Below, piece after piece: positions 55,052 through 63,865 of a stretch of 64,000 bases of DNA. The stretch covers positions 7,874,001 through 7,938,000 of the forward strand of contig NZ_JAPELX010000001.1 of NCBI RefSeq assembly GCF_026343335.1, given 5' to 3'. Under the pieces are notes generated by a model, which did no database searches, was not told where the DNA came from, and was given only the letters and a program-made list of their open reading frames with translations. Both the position numbers and the translations under genes were made by a program. Position 1 is the stretch's first letter; each line of letters starts with the position of its first letter. The DNA comes from Streptomyces sp. NBC_00078 (lineage in GTDB: Bacteria; Actinomycetota; Actinomycetes; Streptomycetales; Streptomycetaceae).

Positions 55052-56095
55052 TTGCCCAACCAGCAGAACGGCACAGACCGGCGACCGGCGACCATGCGCG
55101 ACGTCGCAACCGCGGCCGGGGTGGGGCTCGCCACCGTCTCCCGGGTCGTCAACGGCCAGTCCGTCACTCCTGACCTGGCGGAACGGGTGACGCAGGCCGC
55201 CGAGTCGCTCGGCTACCGCCTCGATGTGACGGCCAGCAGCCTGCGCCGGGCCGACCGCCGCACCCGCACTCTCGGGCTGGTCCTGGAGGACGCGGCCAAC
55301 CCCTTCTCGGCCGCGCTGCATCGTGCGGTGGAGGACGCCGCCACCGAGCGCGGCGTACTGGTCCTGGCCGGATCCACCGACGAGGACCCGGTCCGCGAAC
55401 GCGGCCTGCTGAAGACCTTCACCGGCCGCCGGGTCGACGGCCTCATCGTGGTGCCCACCGGACAGGCCGACGCCGGCCTCGACGCCGCCCGCCGCGGGGG
55501 CACACCCGTCGTCTGCGTGGACCGCCCCAGCGCAGCGGCGCAGGTGGATGCCGTGACGGTGGACAACCGCGCAGGCGTACGGGCGGCGGTGAAGAGGCTG
55601 CACGCGGCAGGTCACCGGCGCATCGCCTTCCTCGGGGATCTTCGCTCGATCTGGACCGCCGAGGAGCGCTACGCCGGGTTCGTGGAGGGGCTGGCCGAGG
55701 CGGGATGCGTCCTGCACCGCTCGCTCGTGCGGCGCGGCCTGCACGGTGCGGAACCCGCCCAGGAGGCGACCCGAGAACTCCTGGCCCTGCCCCATGCGCC
55801 CACCGCGTTCATCTCCGGCCAGAACCTCCTGACCGTCGGGGCCCGCATGACCCTGCAGGAGCTCCGCCTGCAGCACCGGGTGGCGCTGATCGGCTTCGAC
55901 GACCTGCCCCTGGCCGGTCTGCTCGAACCCGGCATCTCGGTGATCGCCCAGGATCACGCCGCAATCGGCCGGGAAGCCGCCGGTCTGCTGTTCGGCCGAC
56001 TCGACGGCGAGGACGGCCCCGCCCGCCACCGCGTGCTGCCCACCCGCTACCTCGCCCGCGGCTCCGGCGAGATCCCCGCCGCAGAGGACCACTGA
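55052..56095 (+). CDS. LacI family transcriptional regulator (levanase-linked)
   Basis: This 347-residue repressor has the helix-turn-helix ATMRDVATAAGVGLATVSRV (about 14-33) with VNGQSVTPDLAERV and the hinge SLRRADRRTRTLGLV. A periplasmic-binding-protein-like effector domain follows, including FISGQNLLTVGARMTLQEL and ALIGFDDLPLAGLLEPGI. TTG at 55052 with AGGGG upstream gives the usual short leader before the HTH; the ATG at 55094 would cut close to the HTH. Divergent from the levanase, it most likely responds to fructose or a fructo-oligosaccharide. Confidence 0.88.
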   Translation: MPNQQNGTDRRPATMRDVATAAGVGLATVSRVVNGQSVTPDLAERVTQAAESLGYRLDVTASSLRRADRRTRTLGLVLEDAANPFSAALHRAVEDAATERGVLVLAGSTDEDPVRERGLLKTFTGRRVDGLIVVPTGQADAGLDAARRGGTPVVCVDRPSAAAQVDAVTVDNRAGVRAAVKRLHAAGHRRIAFLGDLRSIWTAEERYAGFVEGLAEAGCVLHRSLVRRGLHGAEPAQEATRELLALPHAPTAFISGQNLLTVGARMTLQELRLQHRVALIGFDDLPLAGLLEPGISVIAQDHAAIGREAAGLLFGRLDGEDGPARHRVLPTRYLARGSGEIPAAEDH

Positions 56096-56209
56096 CGACC
56101 GTCTCCGCCACGACGCCCCGGTGCCGGCGGGGTGTCCGAGGCTTGGAAATTCTCTGTAAACGAGTTGATACCGATGTGTTGACGGGCTGAGCCGCTCGGT
56201 GCTTCACTG

Positions 56210-56259
56210 CCGGAACCGGTACCGAAACCGGTTCCGGAACCGCTCCCGGTATCGGTTCC
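56210..56259. promoter_or_regulatory. Nested LacI-type palindromes before the second LacI gene
   Basis: An 11-bp inverted repeat, CCGGAACCGGT and ACCGGTTCCGG around 6 bp, spans 56210-56237. CGGTTCCGGAACCG (56229-56242) is a perfect palindrome, and GGAACCG/CGGTTCC arms enclose 56236-56259. The blocks overlap so that neighbouring sites share half-sites. This suggests cooperative or competing binding by the downstream LacI protein. Confidence 0.7.
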
Positions 56260-56331
56260 GCGAGTCTCTGTACGATCGGCCCTTCGGTGCGGGAAGACAT
56301 TCCCGCCGCTGCATGGAGGAGAGGAGGTGGA

Positions 56332-57339
56332 ATGGGAGTCACCATCGCCGACGTGGCCGCTCGGGCGGGCGTCAGTAAGACGACGGTCTCACGCGTGCTG
56401 AACAGCAAGGGCGAGATCAACGAGAACACCGTCCTGAAGGTCCGCAAAGCGATCTCGGAGCTCGGCTATGTGCCGAGCGCCGGTGCGGTCGGCCTCGCCC
56501 GCGGCACCACACAGATGATCGGCATGCTGGTCCCTGACCTGGCCTGGGCCTGGGCCGGCATCGTGCAGGCGGTCATCGAGACACTGGAGACCGAAGGCTT
56601 CGGACTGCGCATGCTGACCTGGAACCACGGTGAGGAATCACTGCGCCGCCTGGGTCTGCAGGTCGCTGCCAAGTCATTCGACGGTCTGCTGGTGATAGAG
56701 CCCGAGGGCGCCATGGGCTACATCACCGAACTGCACGAAGCGGGACTGCCGGTCGTGCTGATAGACGACCGCTTCCAGCGGCCGGGGTTCCCCTACGTGG
56801 CCACCACCAACCGGGAGGGCGGTGCACAGGCGGCACGGCACCTCCTGGAAATCGGGCGCCGTCGTCCTCTGGTCGTGACCGGTCCCGAGGTGTTCGGCTG
56901 TACCCGGGAACGGCTGGGCGGATTCGTCGACGTCTACGCGAAGGCCGGGATCGAGCTCGACCCGCGCGGCATCGTCTGCGGCGACTTCCAGTTCGAGGAC
57001 AGCCGGAGCGCGGTCGCGCGCGCTCTCGCGGACGGCCTGGAGTTCGACGCGGTCTTCGCGCACAACGATCCCACGGCGGCCGGCGCGCTCGCCGCCCTGC
57101 ACGAGGCCGGCCTGTGGATTCCGCAGGATGTCGCCGTGGTGGGCTTCGACGACGTCGAGATGGCCTCGTACACCTATCCGGCACTGACCACCATCCGCCA
57201 GCCCATGCGGGAGATGGGTACGGCGGCGGCGCGTCTGCTGCTGGACCACGTGCGCGGATCGCCGCAGGCGGCCCCGTCGCGCGTCATTCCCACCAGTCTC
57301 GTGGTCCGCGGCTCGACGTTACGGCCGAGCCCGAACTGA
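56332..57339 (+). CDS. LacI family transcriptional regulator (ABC importer/GH3-linked)
   Basis: This 335-residue repressor has the helix-turn-helix VTIADVAARAGVSKTTVSRV followed by LNSKGEINENT, the hinge VGLARGTTQMIGMLVPDL and an effector domain with VLIDDRF (about 140), FAHNDPTAAGALAALHEAGL (about 243) and VVGFDDVEMASYTYPALTTI (about 268). ATG at 56332 has GGAGGTGG upstream. It precedes a sugar ABC importer and a GH3 gene in the same direction and is itself preceded by a cluster of palindromes, indicating autoregulation. The sugar ligand is unknown. Confidence 0.88.
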   Translation: MGVTIADVAARAGVSKTTVSRVLNSKGEINENTVLKVRKAISELGYVPSAGAVGLARGTTQMIGMLVPDLAWAWAGIVQAVIETLETEGFGLRMLTWNHGEESLRRLGLQVAAKSFDGLLVIEPEGAMGYITELHEAGLPVVLIDDRFQRPGFPYVATTNREGGAQAARHLLEIGRRRPLVVTGPEVFGCTRERLGGFVDVYAKAGIELDPRGIVCGDFQFEDSRSAVARALADGLEFDAVFAHNDPTAAGALAALHEAGLWIPQDVAVVGFDDVEMASYTYPALTTIRQPMREMGTAAARLLLDHVRGSPQAAPSRVIPTSLVVRGSTLRPSPN

Positions 57340-57831
57340 CGCCATGCCATCGCGATGCCTACGGCGTCGGCGTCCCATCGAACCTTCCGTCTCCGCCGCT
57401 CCTGCCCAGCCCCGCAGGCGGAGACGGACCCCCTCCCGACATGGAACCGACCCCACCGGACCTCGCGCGGGCCGGTAGGCCGTCCAGCTCAACCTGAAGC
57501 CGGTGCACGTACCGGCACGACCGGCCCGTTCGTCCTTCGGCCGGCCTCACCACCCTGCACGCACAAGCGTGTTCACGCGTCACCGCCGAGGTGCCCGTTC
57601 CGTCGGCGCCTCCCCGATCCGGCAATCCGAGCGACACGCCTGGCCCACCCCCGCCCCACCGCTACCGCTCCGGGACGGACGCTCCAGCCGCGACCTGCGG
57701 CTGACCGCTGATGCCGCTGGCACCGCCAACGGTCGCCCTCTCGCGGGCCGGCCCATCCGGGCGCCCGCCCGTTCCTTCTCTTCCATACGCCGCCCCCACG
57801 CCTGTTTCGCTCAATGGCAAGGAGCCGCACC
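57340..57831. other. Long GC-rich leader before the importer operon, no gene seen
   Basis: About 490 bp separate the LacI gene from the binding-protein gene. I found no frame with convincing coding character and no palindrome comparable to those at 56210. The region should hold the importer promoter. AAGGAG just before 57832 is the ribosome site. Confidence 0.55.
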
Positions 57832-59130
57832 ATGCGTACCCCTACTCGTCACACCGTCAGAACCGTTCAGGTCCTGTGCGTCACCGTCACGGCGGCCCTT
57901 GTGGCCACCGGCTGCGGCCGCAGCGCCGACTCCGGGGCGGGCAAGGACGCCCCCGCGAAGATCAGCAGCGGCAAGGCCACCGGCAAGGTGGTCATGTGGT
58001 CCATGGGCGACACCGACAAGGACCTTGCGAGCCTGGCCAAGAAGTTCGAGCAGCAGAACCCCGGCGTCAAGGTCCAGATCACCCCGGTGCCCTGGGCCTC
58101 CGCCCACGACAAGCTGACCACCACGATCGCCGGCGGCACCACACCGGACCTGTCGGTGATCGGAACCACGTGGATGGCCGAGATGGCCGGGATGAACGGC
58201 TTCCAGGCCACCCCGTCGTCGTTCAAGTCGTCGGACTTCTACCCCGGCCAATGGGGCACCACCAAGTACAAGGACACCTCCTACGGTGTGCCGTTCATCG
58301 CGAACACCATGGTGGTCTACTACCGCACCGACCTCACCGCGAAGGCCGGCATCAAGGGCGCTCCGGCCGGCGACTGGACGGGGTACCTGAAGGACCTCAA
58401 GGCCATCCAGGCCACCGCCGGCAAGCAGAACCCGAAGCTGCGCAACGCCTCCACCTGGAACATCGGCTTCAACTCCTGGATCTTCTGGCTGCCGATGGTG
58501 TGGCAGCAGGGCGGTGACATCTACGACGCCCAGAGCAAGAAGTTCACCTTCGACTCGCCCGAGGTCGCCAAGGCGCTGGAGTACTACGCGAGCATCCCCC
58601 AGCAGGGCCTGGCGCCGACCGACAAGACGGACCCCCTGCCGGCCTTCGAGTCGGGGCGCAACGCCGTCTACACGGAGGGCCCGGCGGTGGGCGGTGGCCT
58701 CCACAAGGACCTCCCGGCGCTGAACGGCAAGTGGAAGACCATGCCGCTGCCGTACTCCAAGCAGCCCGCCGGGTTCGCCGGCGGCAGCGATCTGGCGGTG
58801 TTCAAGAACGCCAAGAACCCCGACGCGGCATGGAAGTTCGTCAAGTTCCTCACCGAGCCCGCCAACCTGGCGGCCTACGCCAAGGCCACCGGCAACATTC
58901 CCCCCTCGCCCACCGCCTGGGACGAGGCGCAGCTGAGCAGCGACGAGAACATGAAGGCGTTCGACGAGCAGCTCAAGGTCAGCAAGGCGCCGCCCGCGAT
59001 CACGACCTGGCAGCAGGTCGCCGATGCCATCGACTCCGAACTGGAGAAGCTGTCCCTCGGCAAGGCCACCGTCGCCCAGGTGCAGCAGGCGCTGCAGTCC
59101 AAGGCCACCAGCATCGGCACCGGCCGATGA
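57832..59130 (+). CDS. Sugar ABC transporter substrate-binding lipoprotein
   Basis: This 432-residue protein has a Sec lipoprotein signal with lipobox LVATGC near residue 26. The mature family 1 binding protein has VVMWSMGDTDKDLASLAKKF, a PDLSVIGTTWMAEMAG block (about 103) and YGVPFIANTMVVYYRTDL (about 151). These are typical of CUT1 importers for disaccharides or oligosaccharides. The ATG at 57832 has AAGGAG upstream. It is the first gene of the importer-GH3 operon. Given GH3 and GH32 genes downstream, beta-glucosides or fructose-containing sugars are possible ligands. Confidence 0.9.
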   Translation: MRTPTRHTVRTVQVLCVTVTAALVATGCGRSADSGAGKDAPAKISSGKATGKVVMWSMGDTDKDLASLAKKFEQQNPGVKVQITPVPWASAHDKLTTTIAGGTTPDLSVIGTTWMAEMAGMNGFQATPSSFKSSDFYPGQWGTTKYKDTSYGVPFIANTMVVYYRTDLTAKAGIKGAPAGDWTGYLKDLKAIQATAGKQNPKLRNASTWNIGFNSWIFWLPMVWQQGGDIYDAQSKKFTFDSPEVAKALEYYASIPQQGLAPTDKTDPLPAFESGRNAVYTEGPAVGGGLHKDLPALNGKWKTMPLPYSKQPAGFAGGSDLAVFKNAKNPDAAWKFVKFLTEPANLAAYAKATGNIPPSPTAWDEAQLSSDENMKAFDEQLKVSKAPPAITTWQQVADAIDSELEKLSLGKATVAQVQQALQSKATSIGTGR

Positions 59131-59159
59131 GGGCCGGCGCGCATCTCTCGTAGGGACGG

Positions 59160-60146
59160 ATGACAGCCATGTCGACGAAAACGCTCCCCGGGCGGGACGA
59201 CACCCAGGAGCCGAGCGCCGCGGGGCCGGAGCGCAGTGCTGATCGCCGGCACCGCGCGCTGCGGCGCACGGCGCACGGCAGGCAGGCCCGGGCCGCCTGG
59301 ATCCTCACCGCGCCGTTCCTTGCCCTGTTCGCGGCCTTCGTGCTGCTGCCGGTGGTGTGGTCGCTGCTGATGAGCATGACCGACACGCAGAGCGCCGACC
59401 TGCGCACCCCGCTGAACGTGTCGTTCACCGGCTTCGACAACTATGTCCGGCTCTTCCAGGACGATCAGTTTGTTCACGCCCTGCGCAACACGGGCGTGTT
59501 CGTCCTGGTCGGCCTGCCGTTGACGCTGGCCGCCGGGCTCGCCGCGGCGGTCGCCCTCGACCGTGGCATCCGCCGCTTCCGGGCCGTCTTCCGGGTCGGC
59601 TTCTATCTCCCGGTGATCACCAGCATCGTGGCCGTCGCGGTGGTCTGGAAGTCCCTCCTGGACCCGCAGGCGGGACTGGTGAACACCGTCCTGGCCTGGT
59701 TCGGGATCGACGGCCCGGCCTGGCTGGCCGACACCCGGTTCGCCCTGCCCGTCATGATCCTGATGGCCGTGTGGCGCAACCTGGGCACCGTCATGATCAT
59801 CATGCTGGCGGGTCTGCAGTCCGTGCCCCAGTCCCTGATGGAGGCGGCCGAACTCGACGGCGCCGGCGCCTGGCAGCGGTTCTGGCGGGTCACCTTCCCG
59901 CTGCTGCGCCCGGCTCTGCTGCTGACCGCGGTGACCACCGGCATCGGCTATCTGCAGTTCTTCGACGAGCCGTTCGTGATGACCCAGGGCGGCCCGCTGG
60001 ACTCGACCCTGTCGGCCACGATGTACGCGTATCAGCAGTTCGGCAACGGCAACTACGACGTCGCGTCGGCCGCCGGCTACGTCGTCTTCGTCCTCATCGT
60101 CGCGCTGACCGTCCTGCAGTTCCGGGTACTGCGAGACAAGGACTGA
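59160..60146 (+). CDS. Sugar ABC transporter permease (MalF-like)
   Basis: This 328-residue protein has an extended basic N-terminus and six membrane helices from AAWILTAPFLALFAAFVLLP onward. The EAA coupling loop is PQSLMEAAELDGAGAWQRFW (about 222-241). ATG at 59160 or 59169 are both possible. It follows the binding-protein gene by 29 bp. Confidence 0.92.
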   Translation: MTAMSTKTLPGRDDTQEPSAAGPERSADRRHRALRRTAHGRQARAAWILTAPFLALFAAFVLLPVVWSLLMSMTDTQSADLRTPLNVSFTGFDNYVRLFQDDQFVHALRNTGVFVLVGLPLTLAAGLAAAVALDRGIRRFRAVFRVGFYLPVITSIVAVAVVWKSLLDPQAGLVNTVLAWFGIDGPAWLADTRFALPVMILMAVWRNLGTVMIIMLAGLQSVPQSLMEAAELDGAGAWQRFWRVTFPLLRPALLLTAVTTGIGYLQFFDEPFVMTQGGPLDSTLSATMYAYQQFGNGNYDVASAAGYVVFVLIVALTVLQFRVLRDKD

Positions 60147-60152
60147 TACCTC

Positions 60153-61040
60153 ATGAGCACCCTCTCCACCCTTCGGACGGCACAGCCGGGCACGGACCGC
60201 TCCTTGCGGCGCCGCCGCGTCCGGGAGACCTGGGGCCAGCCCTGGCTGTATCTGCCGCTCTTCGGCTGTCTGCTGCTGATGATGGCGCCGTTTCTGTGGA
60301 TGCTCTCCGGCTCCTTCAAGCCCGAGGCCGACATCCGCAAGATCCCGCCCGTTCTGATCCCGACCGCGCCCACTACCGCCAACTACAGCAAGCTGTTCAG
60401 CAAGCTCGACTTCACGCCCATGTTCGCCAACTCGGTGATCGTGGCCCTCGCCGTAACAGCAGGCAACCTCCTCTTCTGCTCGATGCTGGGCTACGCCCTG
60501 GCCAAGCTGGAGTTCCGCGGCAAGCGTGCCGTGTTCGCCCTGGTCCTGGGGACCCTCATGGTCCCCGGCCTGGTCACCTTCGTACCGCTGTACGTGCTGG
60601 TGGCCAACATGAATCTGACCGGTTCGCTGCTCGGGCTGATCCTGCCGTTCCTGGCCGGCCCCTTCGGGGTGTTCCTGATGCGGCAGTTCATCTCCACCCT
60701 GCCCGACGAACTCATCGACGCCGCCCGCGTCGACGGCTGCCGCGAACTGGCCATCTTCTGGAAGATCATCCTGCCGCTGACCAGGCCGGCCCTCGCCACC
60801 CTCGGGATCATCACCTTCCTCGGCTCCTGGAACAACTTCCTGTGGCCGCTGGTCGTGGCCCAGAACGCGGACCAGTACACGCTCCCCGTCGGCCTCGCCC
60901 TGGCCACCAGCGGACAGGACTTCACTCGCTACGGCATCCTCCTCGCCGGCGCCGTCATCGTCCTGCTCCCCGTGATGATCGTCTTTCTCCTCTTCCAACG
61001 CCACTTCGTCGCCGGCATCGCCACCACCGGCCTCAAGTGA
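60153..61040 (+). CDS. Sugar ABC transporter permease (MalG-like)
   Basis: This 295-residue protein has six membrane helices starting at YLPLFGCLLLMMAPFLWML and the EAA loop PDELIDAARVDGCRELAIFW (about 186-205). It starts 6 bp after the first permease ends. No ATP-binding subunit is present in the operon, so a shared ATPase encoded elsewhere is expected. Confidence 0.92.
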   Translation: MSTLSTLRTAQPGTDRSLRRRRVRETWGQPWLYLPLFGCLLLMMAPFLWMLSGSFKPEADIRKIPPVLIPTAPTTANYSKLFSKLDFTPMFANSVIVALAVTAGNLLFCSMLGYALAKLEFRGKRAVFALVLGTLMVPGLVTFVPLYVLVANMNLTGSLLGLILPFLAGPFGVFLMRQFISTLPDELIDAARVDGCRELAIFWKIILPLTRPALATLGIITFLGSWNNFLWPLVVAQNADQYTLPVGLALATSGQDFTRYGILLAGAVIVLLPVMIVFLLFQRHFVAGIATTGLK

Positions 61041-61190
61041 CACCCCGGTGCCATGCGCCGCACCGGTCCCGCCGGGGGCGGCACAGGGCAGCGAGGCGAG
61101 CCCCGCCGTGGCAGGCGGCAGCCTCCCTGCGACGAAGCACCCGCCGCCAGCAATCAACCCCCCTCAGCGACTCATGACTTGGAGACCACA

Positions 61191-63491
61191 GTGGGACAGC
61201 CGGTCCGCTCTGCCGTGTACCTGGATCCGGACGCGTCCGTGGAAACGAGAATCGAGGACTTGCTGTCCCGGATGACCCTGGAGGAGAAGGCCGGGCAGTT
61301 GCTGATGCTCGACGCCCAACACGGGGACCTCGAGGACATCGTGTCGGCCAAGCTGGCCGGGTCGGTTCTGCACGTGACACCGGCGCGGATGCCGGAGGCC
61401 ATGGAACTGGCCCAGCGGACACGGCTCGGTATTCCGCTGCTGACAGCCGACGACTGCATCCACGGCCACTCGTTCTGGCCGGGCGCGACCATCTTCCCGA
61501 CCCAGCTGGGCATGGCCTGCACCTGGGATCCCTCTCTGGTCCACCGGATCGCCCGTGCGTCCGCGACCGAAATCGCGACAACCGGCATCCACGGCACGTT
61601 CTCCCCGGTCCTGTGCATCACCCGCGACCTGCGCTGGGGCCGGATCAACGAGACGTTCGGCGAGGACCCGTTCCTCATCGGCGAACTGGGCGCGGCGATG
61701 GTGCGCGGATACCAGGGCGAGGGCCTCGGCGATCCGACAGCCGTGCTGGCGTACGCCAAGCACTTCGCGGGCTACTCCGAGACCCTGGGCGGCCGCGACG
61801 CCAGCGAAGCGGATCTCAGCCCGCGCAAGCTGCGCTCGTGGTTCCTGCCCCCGTTCGAGCAGGCGGCCCGGGCGGGCTGCCGCGGCTTCATGCTGGGCTA
61901 CCAGTCGATCGACGGGGTGCCCATCACCGCGAACGAGTGGCTCATCAACGACGTACTCAAGGGCGAGTGGGGCTTCACCGGCACGCTGGTGACCGACTGG
62001 GACAACGTCGGCCGGATGGTCTACGACCAGCGGACCAGCGCCGACTACACCGAGGCGGCGGCGGTCGCCGTCAACTCGGGCAACGACCTCATCATGGCCA
62101 CACCGCAGTTCTTCGAGGGCGCCCAGGAGGCGGTCGCCCGCGGCATGGTCGACGAGAAGCAGATCGATGACGCGGTACGGCGGGTGCTGCGGCCGAAGTT
62201 CGAGCTCGGGCTCTTCGAGGACCCCCGTGCCCCCGACCCGGAGCGGCAGGCGCAGGTGATCGGCTGCCGCCAACACGCCGACCTCAACCTCGAGACCGCC
62301 CGACGCTCCCTCGTGCTGCTGCGCAACAAGGAGATCCTGCCCCTGGACGGCGGGCTGACCGCGGACGGCACCGGTCGCGCCGCAGGCACGGGCACGCCGC
62401 GCACGATAGCGGTCATCGGCCCCAATGCCGACAGCCCGGAGGCCATGCTCGGCGACTGGGCGGGTGCCACCGGCCAGGTGCCGTGGATGCCCGAAGGACA
62501 CCCACGCGAGTTGGTGGAGACGGTGCTGGACGGCCTGCGCGCCGTCGTCCCCGCCGACTGGACGATCACGCACGCCCGCGGAGCCGACATCGAAAGCCCC
62601 GCCTTCGACCCCGACCAGTGGGTCACCGGGCCCGACGGCCAACCGCAGCCGCCCGCCTTCATCCCCGCCCCAGTCGACGAGGCACAGCTTCGGGAGGCCA
62701 CCGCCGCGGCAGAGGCCGCCGACTGCGCCGTCGTGGTCGTGGGAGACACCATCGCCCTGACGGGCGAGGTGCGCTCCACGGCCACCCTCGACCTCCAGGG
62801 AGGCCAGATCGCGCTGCTGGACGCGGTCGCCGCCACCGGCACACCCATGATCGTCGTACTCGCCCAGTCCAAGCCGAGCACCCTCCCGGACTCCGCACTG
62901 AACGCGGCAGCGCTCATCGAGGCGTTCAACCCGGGCATGCGCGGCGGCCGCGCCATCGCCGAACTCCTCCTCGGCCTCACCGAACCCAGCGGCCGGCTCC
63001 CGGTCTCCTTCGCCCGCCACGTCGGACAGCAACCCGTCTTCTACAACCAGGTGCGCGGCCAGCACGGCGACCGCTACGCGGACCTCACCCAGGACCCCCA
63101 GTTCGCGTTCGGCGAGGGCCTGAGCTACACCACCGTCACCTACTCCGACCTCGTCGTGCACGACGACGACGTGTCCGCGGACGGCACCGTCCACGCCACG
63201 GTCCGGCTCACCAACAGCGGCAGCCGTCCGGCACTGGAGACGGTCCAGGCGTACGTCAGCGACCTGACCACCAGCGTCACCTGGGCCGAGCAGGAGCTGA
63301 AGGCGTTCACCCAGGTCGTGGTCCCTCCCGGCGACAGCGTGGACGCCCGCCTGAGCGTCCCCGCCTCGCAGTGCTCCATCGTCACGGCCGACAACCGCCG
63401 CGTGGTCGAACCAGGAGAGTTCGCCCTTCGCGTCGGCCCCAGCTCACGACGGCAGCAGCAGCTCAGCGCGGGCTTCCGCATCCGGGCCTGA
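61191..63491 (+). CDS. GH3 family beta-glycosidase (beta-glucosidase/xylosidase-like)
   Basis: This 766-residue intracellular enzyme has an N-terminal barrel with ADDCIHGHSFWPGATIFPTQ (about 87-106), the substrate-binding LAYAKHFAGYSET (about 187) and the nucleophile Asp269 in LVTDWDNVG. An alpha/beta sandwich (about 385-600) and a C-terminal FnIII-like domain (about 670-760) follow. The GTG at 61191 has GGAGA 5 bp upstream and begins the conserved region; no signal peptide is present. It follows the two permease genes, so it most likely hydrolyses the imported oligosaccharide. A 12-bp-stem hairpin follows it. Confidence 0.9.
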   Translation: MGQPVRSAVYLDPDASVETRIEDLLSRMTLEEKAGQLLMLDAQHGDLEDIVSAKLAGSVLHVTPARMPEAMELAQRTRLGIPLLTADDCIHGHSFWPGATIFPTQLGMACTWDPSLVHRIARASATEIATTGIHGTFSPVLCITRDLRWGRINETFGEDPFLIGELGAAMVRGYQGEGLGDPTAVLAYAKHFAGYSETLGGRDASEADLSPRKLRSWFLPPFEQAARAGCRGFMLGYQSIDGVPITANEWLINDVLKGEWGFTGTLVTDWDNVGRMVYDQRTSADYTEAAAVAVNSGNDLIMATPQFFEGAQEAVARGMVDEKQIDDAVRRVLRPKFELGLFEDPRAPDPERQAQVIGCRQHADLNLETARRSLVLLRNKEILPLDGGLTADGTGRAAGTGTPRTIAVIGPNADSPEAMLGDWAGATGQVPWMPEGHPRELVETVLDGLRAVVPADWTITHARGADIESPAFDPDQWVTGPDGQPQPPAFIPAPVDEAQLREATAAAEAADCAVVVVGDTIALTGEVRSTATLDLQGGQIALLDAVAATGTPMIVVLAQSKPSTLPDSALNAAALIEAFNPGMRGGRAIAELLLGLTEPSGRLPVSFARHVGQQPVFYNQVRGQHGDRYADLTQDPQFAFGEGLSYTTVTYSDLVVHDDDVSADGTVHATVRLTNSGSRPALETVQAYVSDLTTSVTWAEQELKAFTQVVVPPGDSVDARLSVPASQCSIVTADNRRVVEPGEFALRVGPSSRRQQQLSAGFRIRA

Positions 63492-63533
63492 AAAAAACGC
63501 CGCTTGAAGACCACACGGAGGCCGCTCGAAGCC

Positions 63534-63567
63534 CCCGCCCAGCCGATCCCTGACCCGGCTGGGCGGG
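63534..63567. terminator. Hairpin between the GH3 and GH32 genes
   Basis: Perfect 12-bp arms CCCGCCCAGCCG and CGGCTGGGCGGG enclose a 10-nt loop in the short gap after the GH3 stop. It could end GH3 transcription or lower expression of the GH32 gene that follows. Confidence 0.65.
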
Positions 63568-63595
63568 CCCCTCCGAACCACCGAAAGGCACGCGC

Positions 63596-63865
63596 GTGTC
63601 CACCCCTCCCCGCGATCCGCACCACCCCGTCGCGCACCTGCGCCCGCCCCGCAACTGGATCAACGACCCCAACGGGCTGGTCTTCCACGACGGCCACTAC
63701 CACGTCTCCTACCAGTACAACCCGTACGGAGCGACCCACGCGAACATGCACTGGGGCCACTTCCGCAGCCCCGACCTGCTGAGCTGGGAGCCGCTGCCGA
63801 TCGCCCTGGCCCCGACCCCCGGTGGCGTGGACGCCGACGGCTGCTTCTCCGGCAACGCCGTCTCC
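63596..63865 (+). pseudogene. 5' fragment of an intracellular GH32 beta-fructosidase
   Basis: A GTG at 63596 starts a GH32 protein without a signal peptide: RPPRNWINDPNGLVFHDGHY (nucleophile Asp about residue 22), YQYNPYGATHANMHWGHF, then DADGCFSGNAVS (about 80-90). After about 63865 the family resemblance ends, although the frame stays open to the window edge. The sequence there encodes a different protein on the opposite strand. The gene appears truncated after about 90 of the roughly 480 residues expected. It may once have been the fructosidase of the importer operon. Confidence 0.75.
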
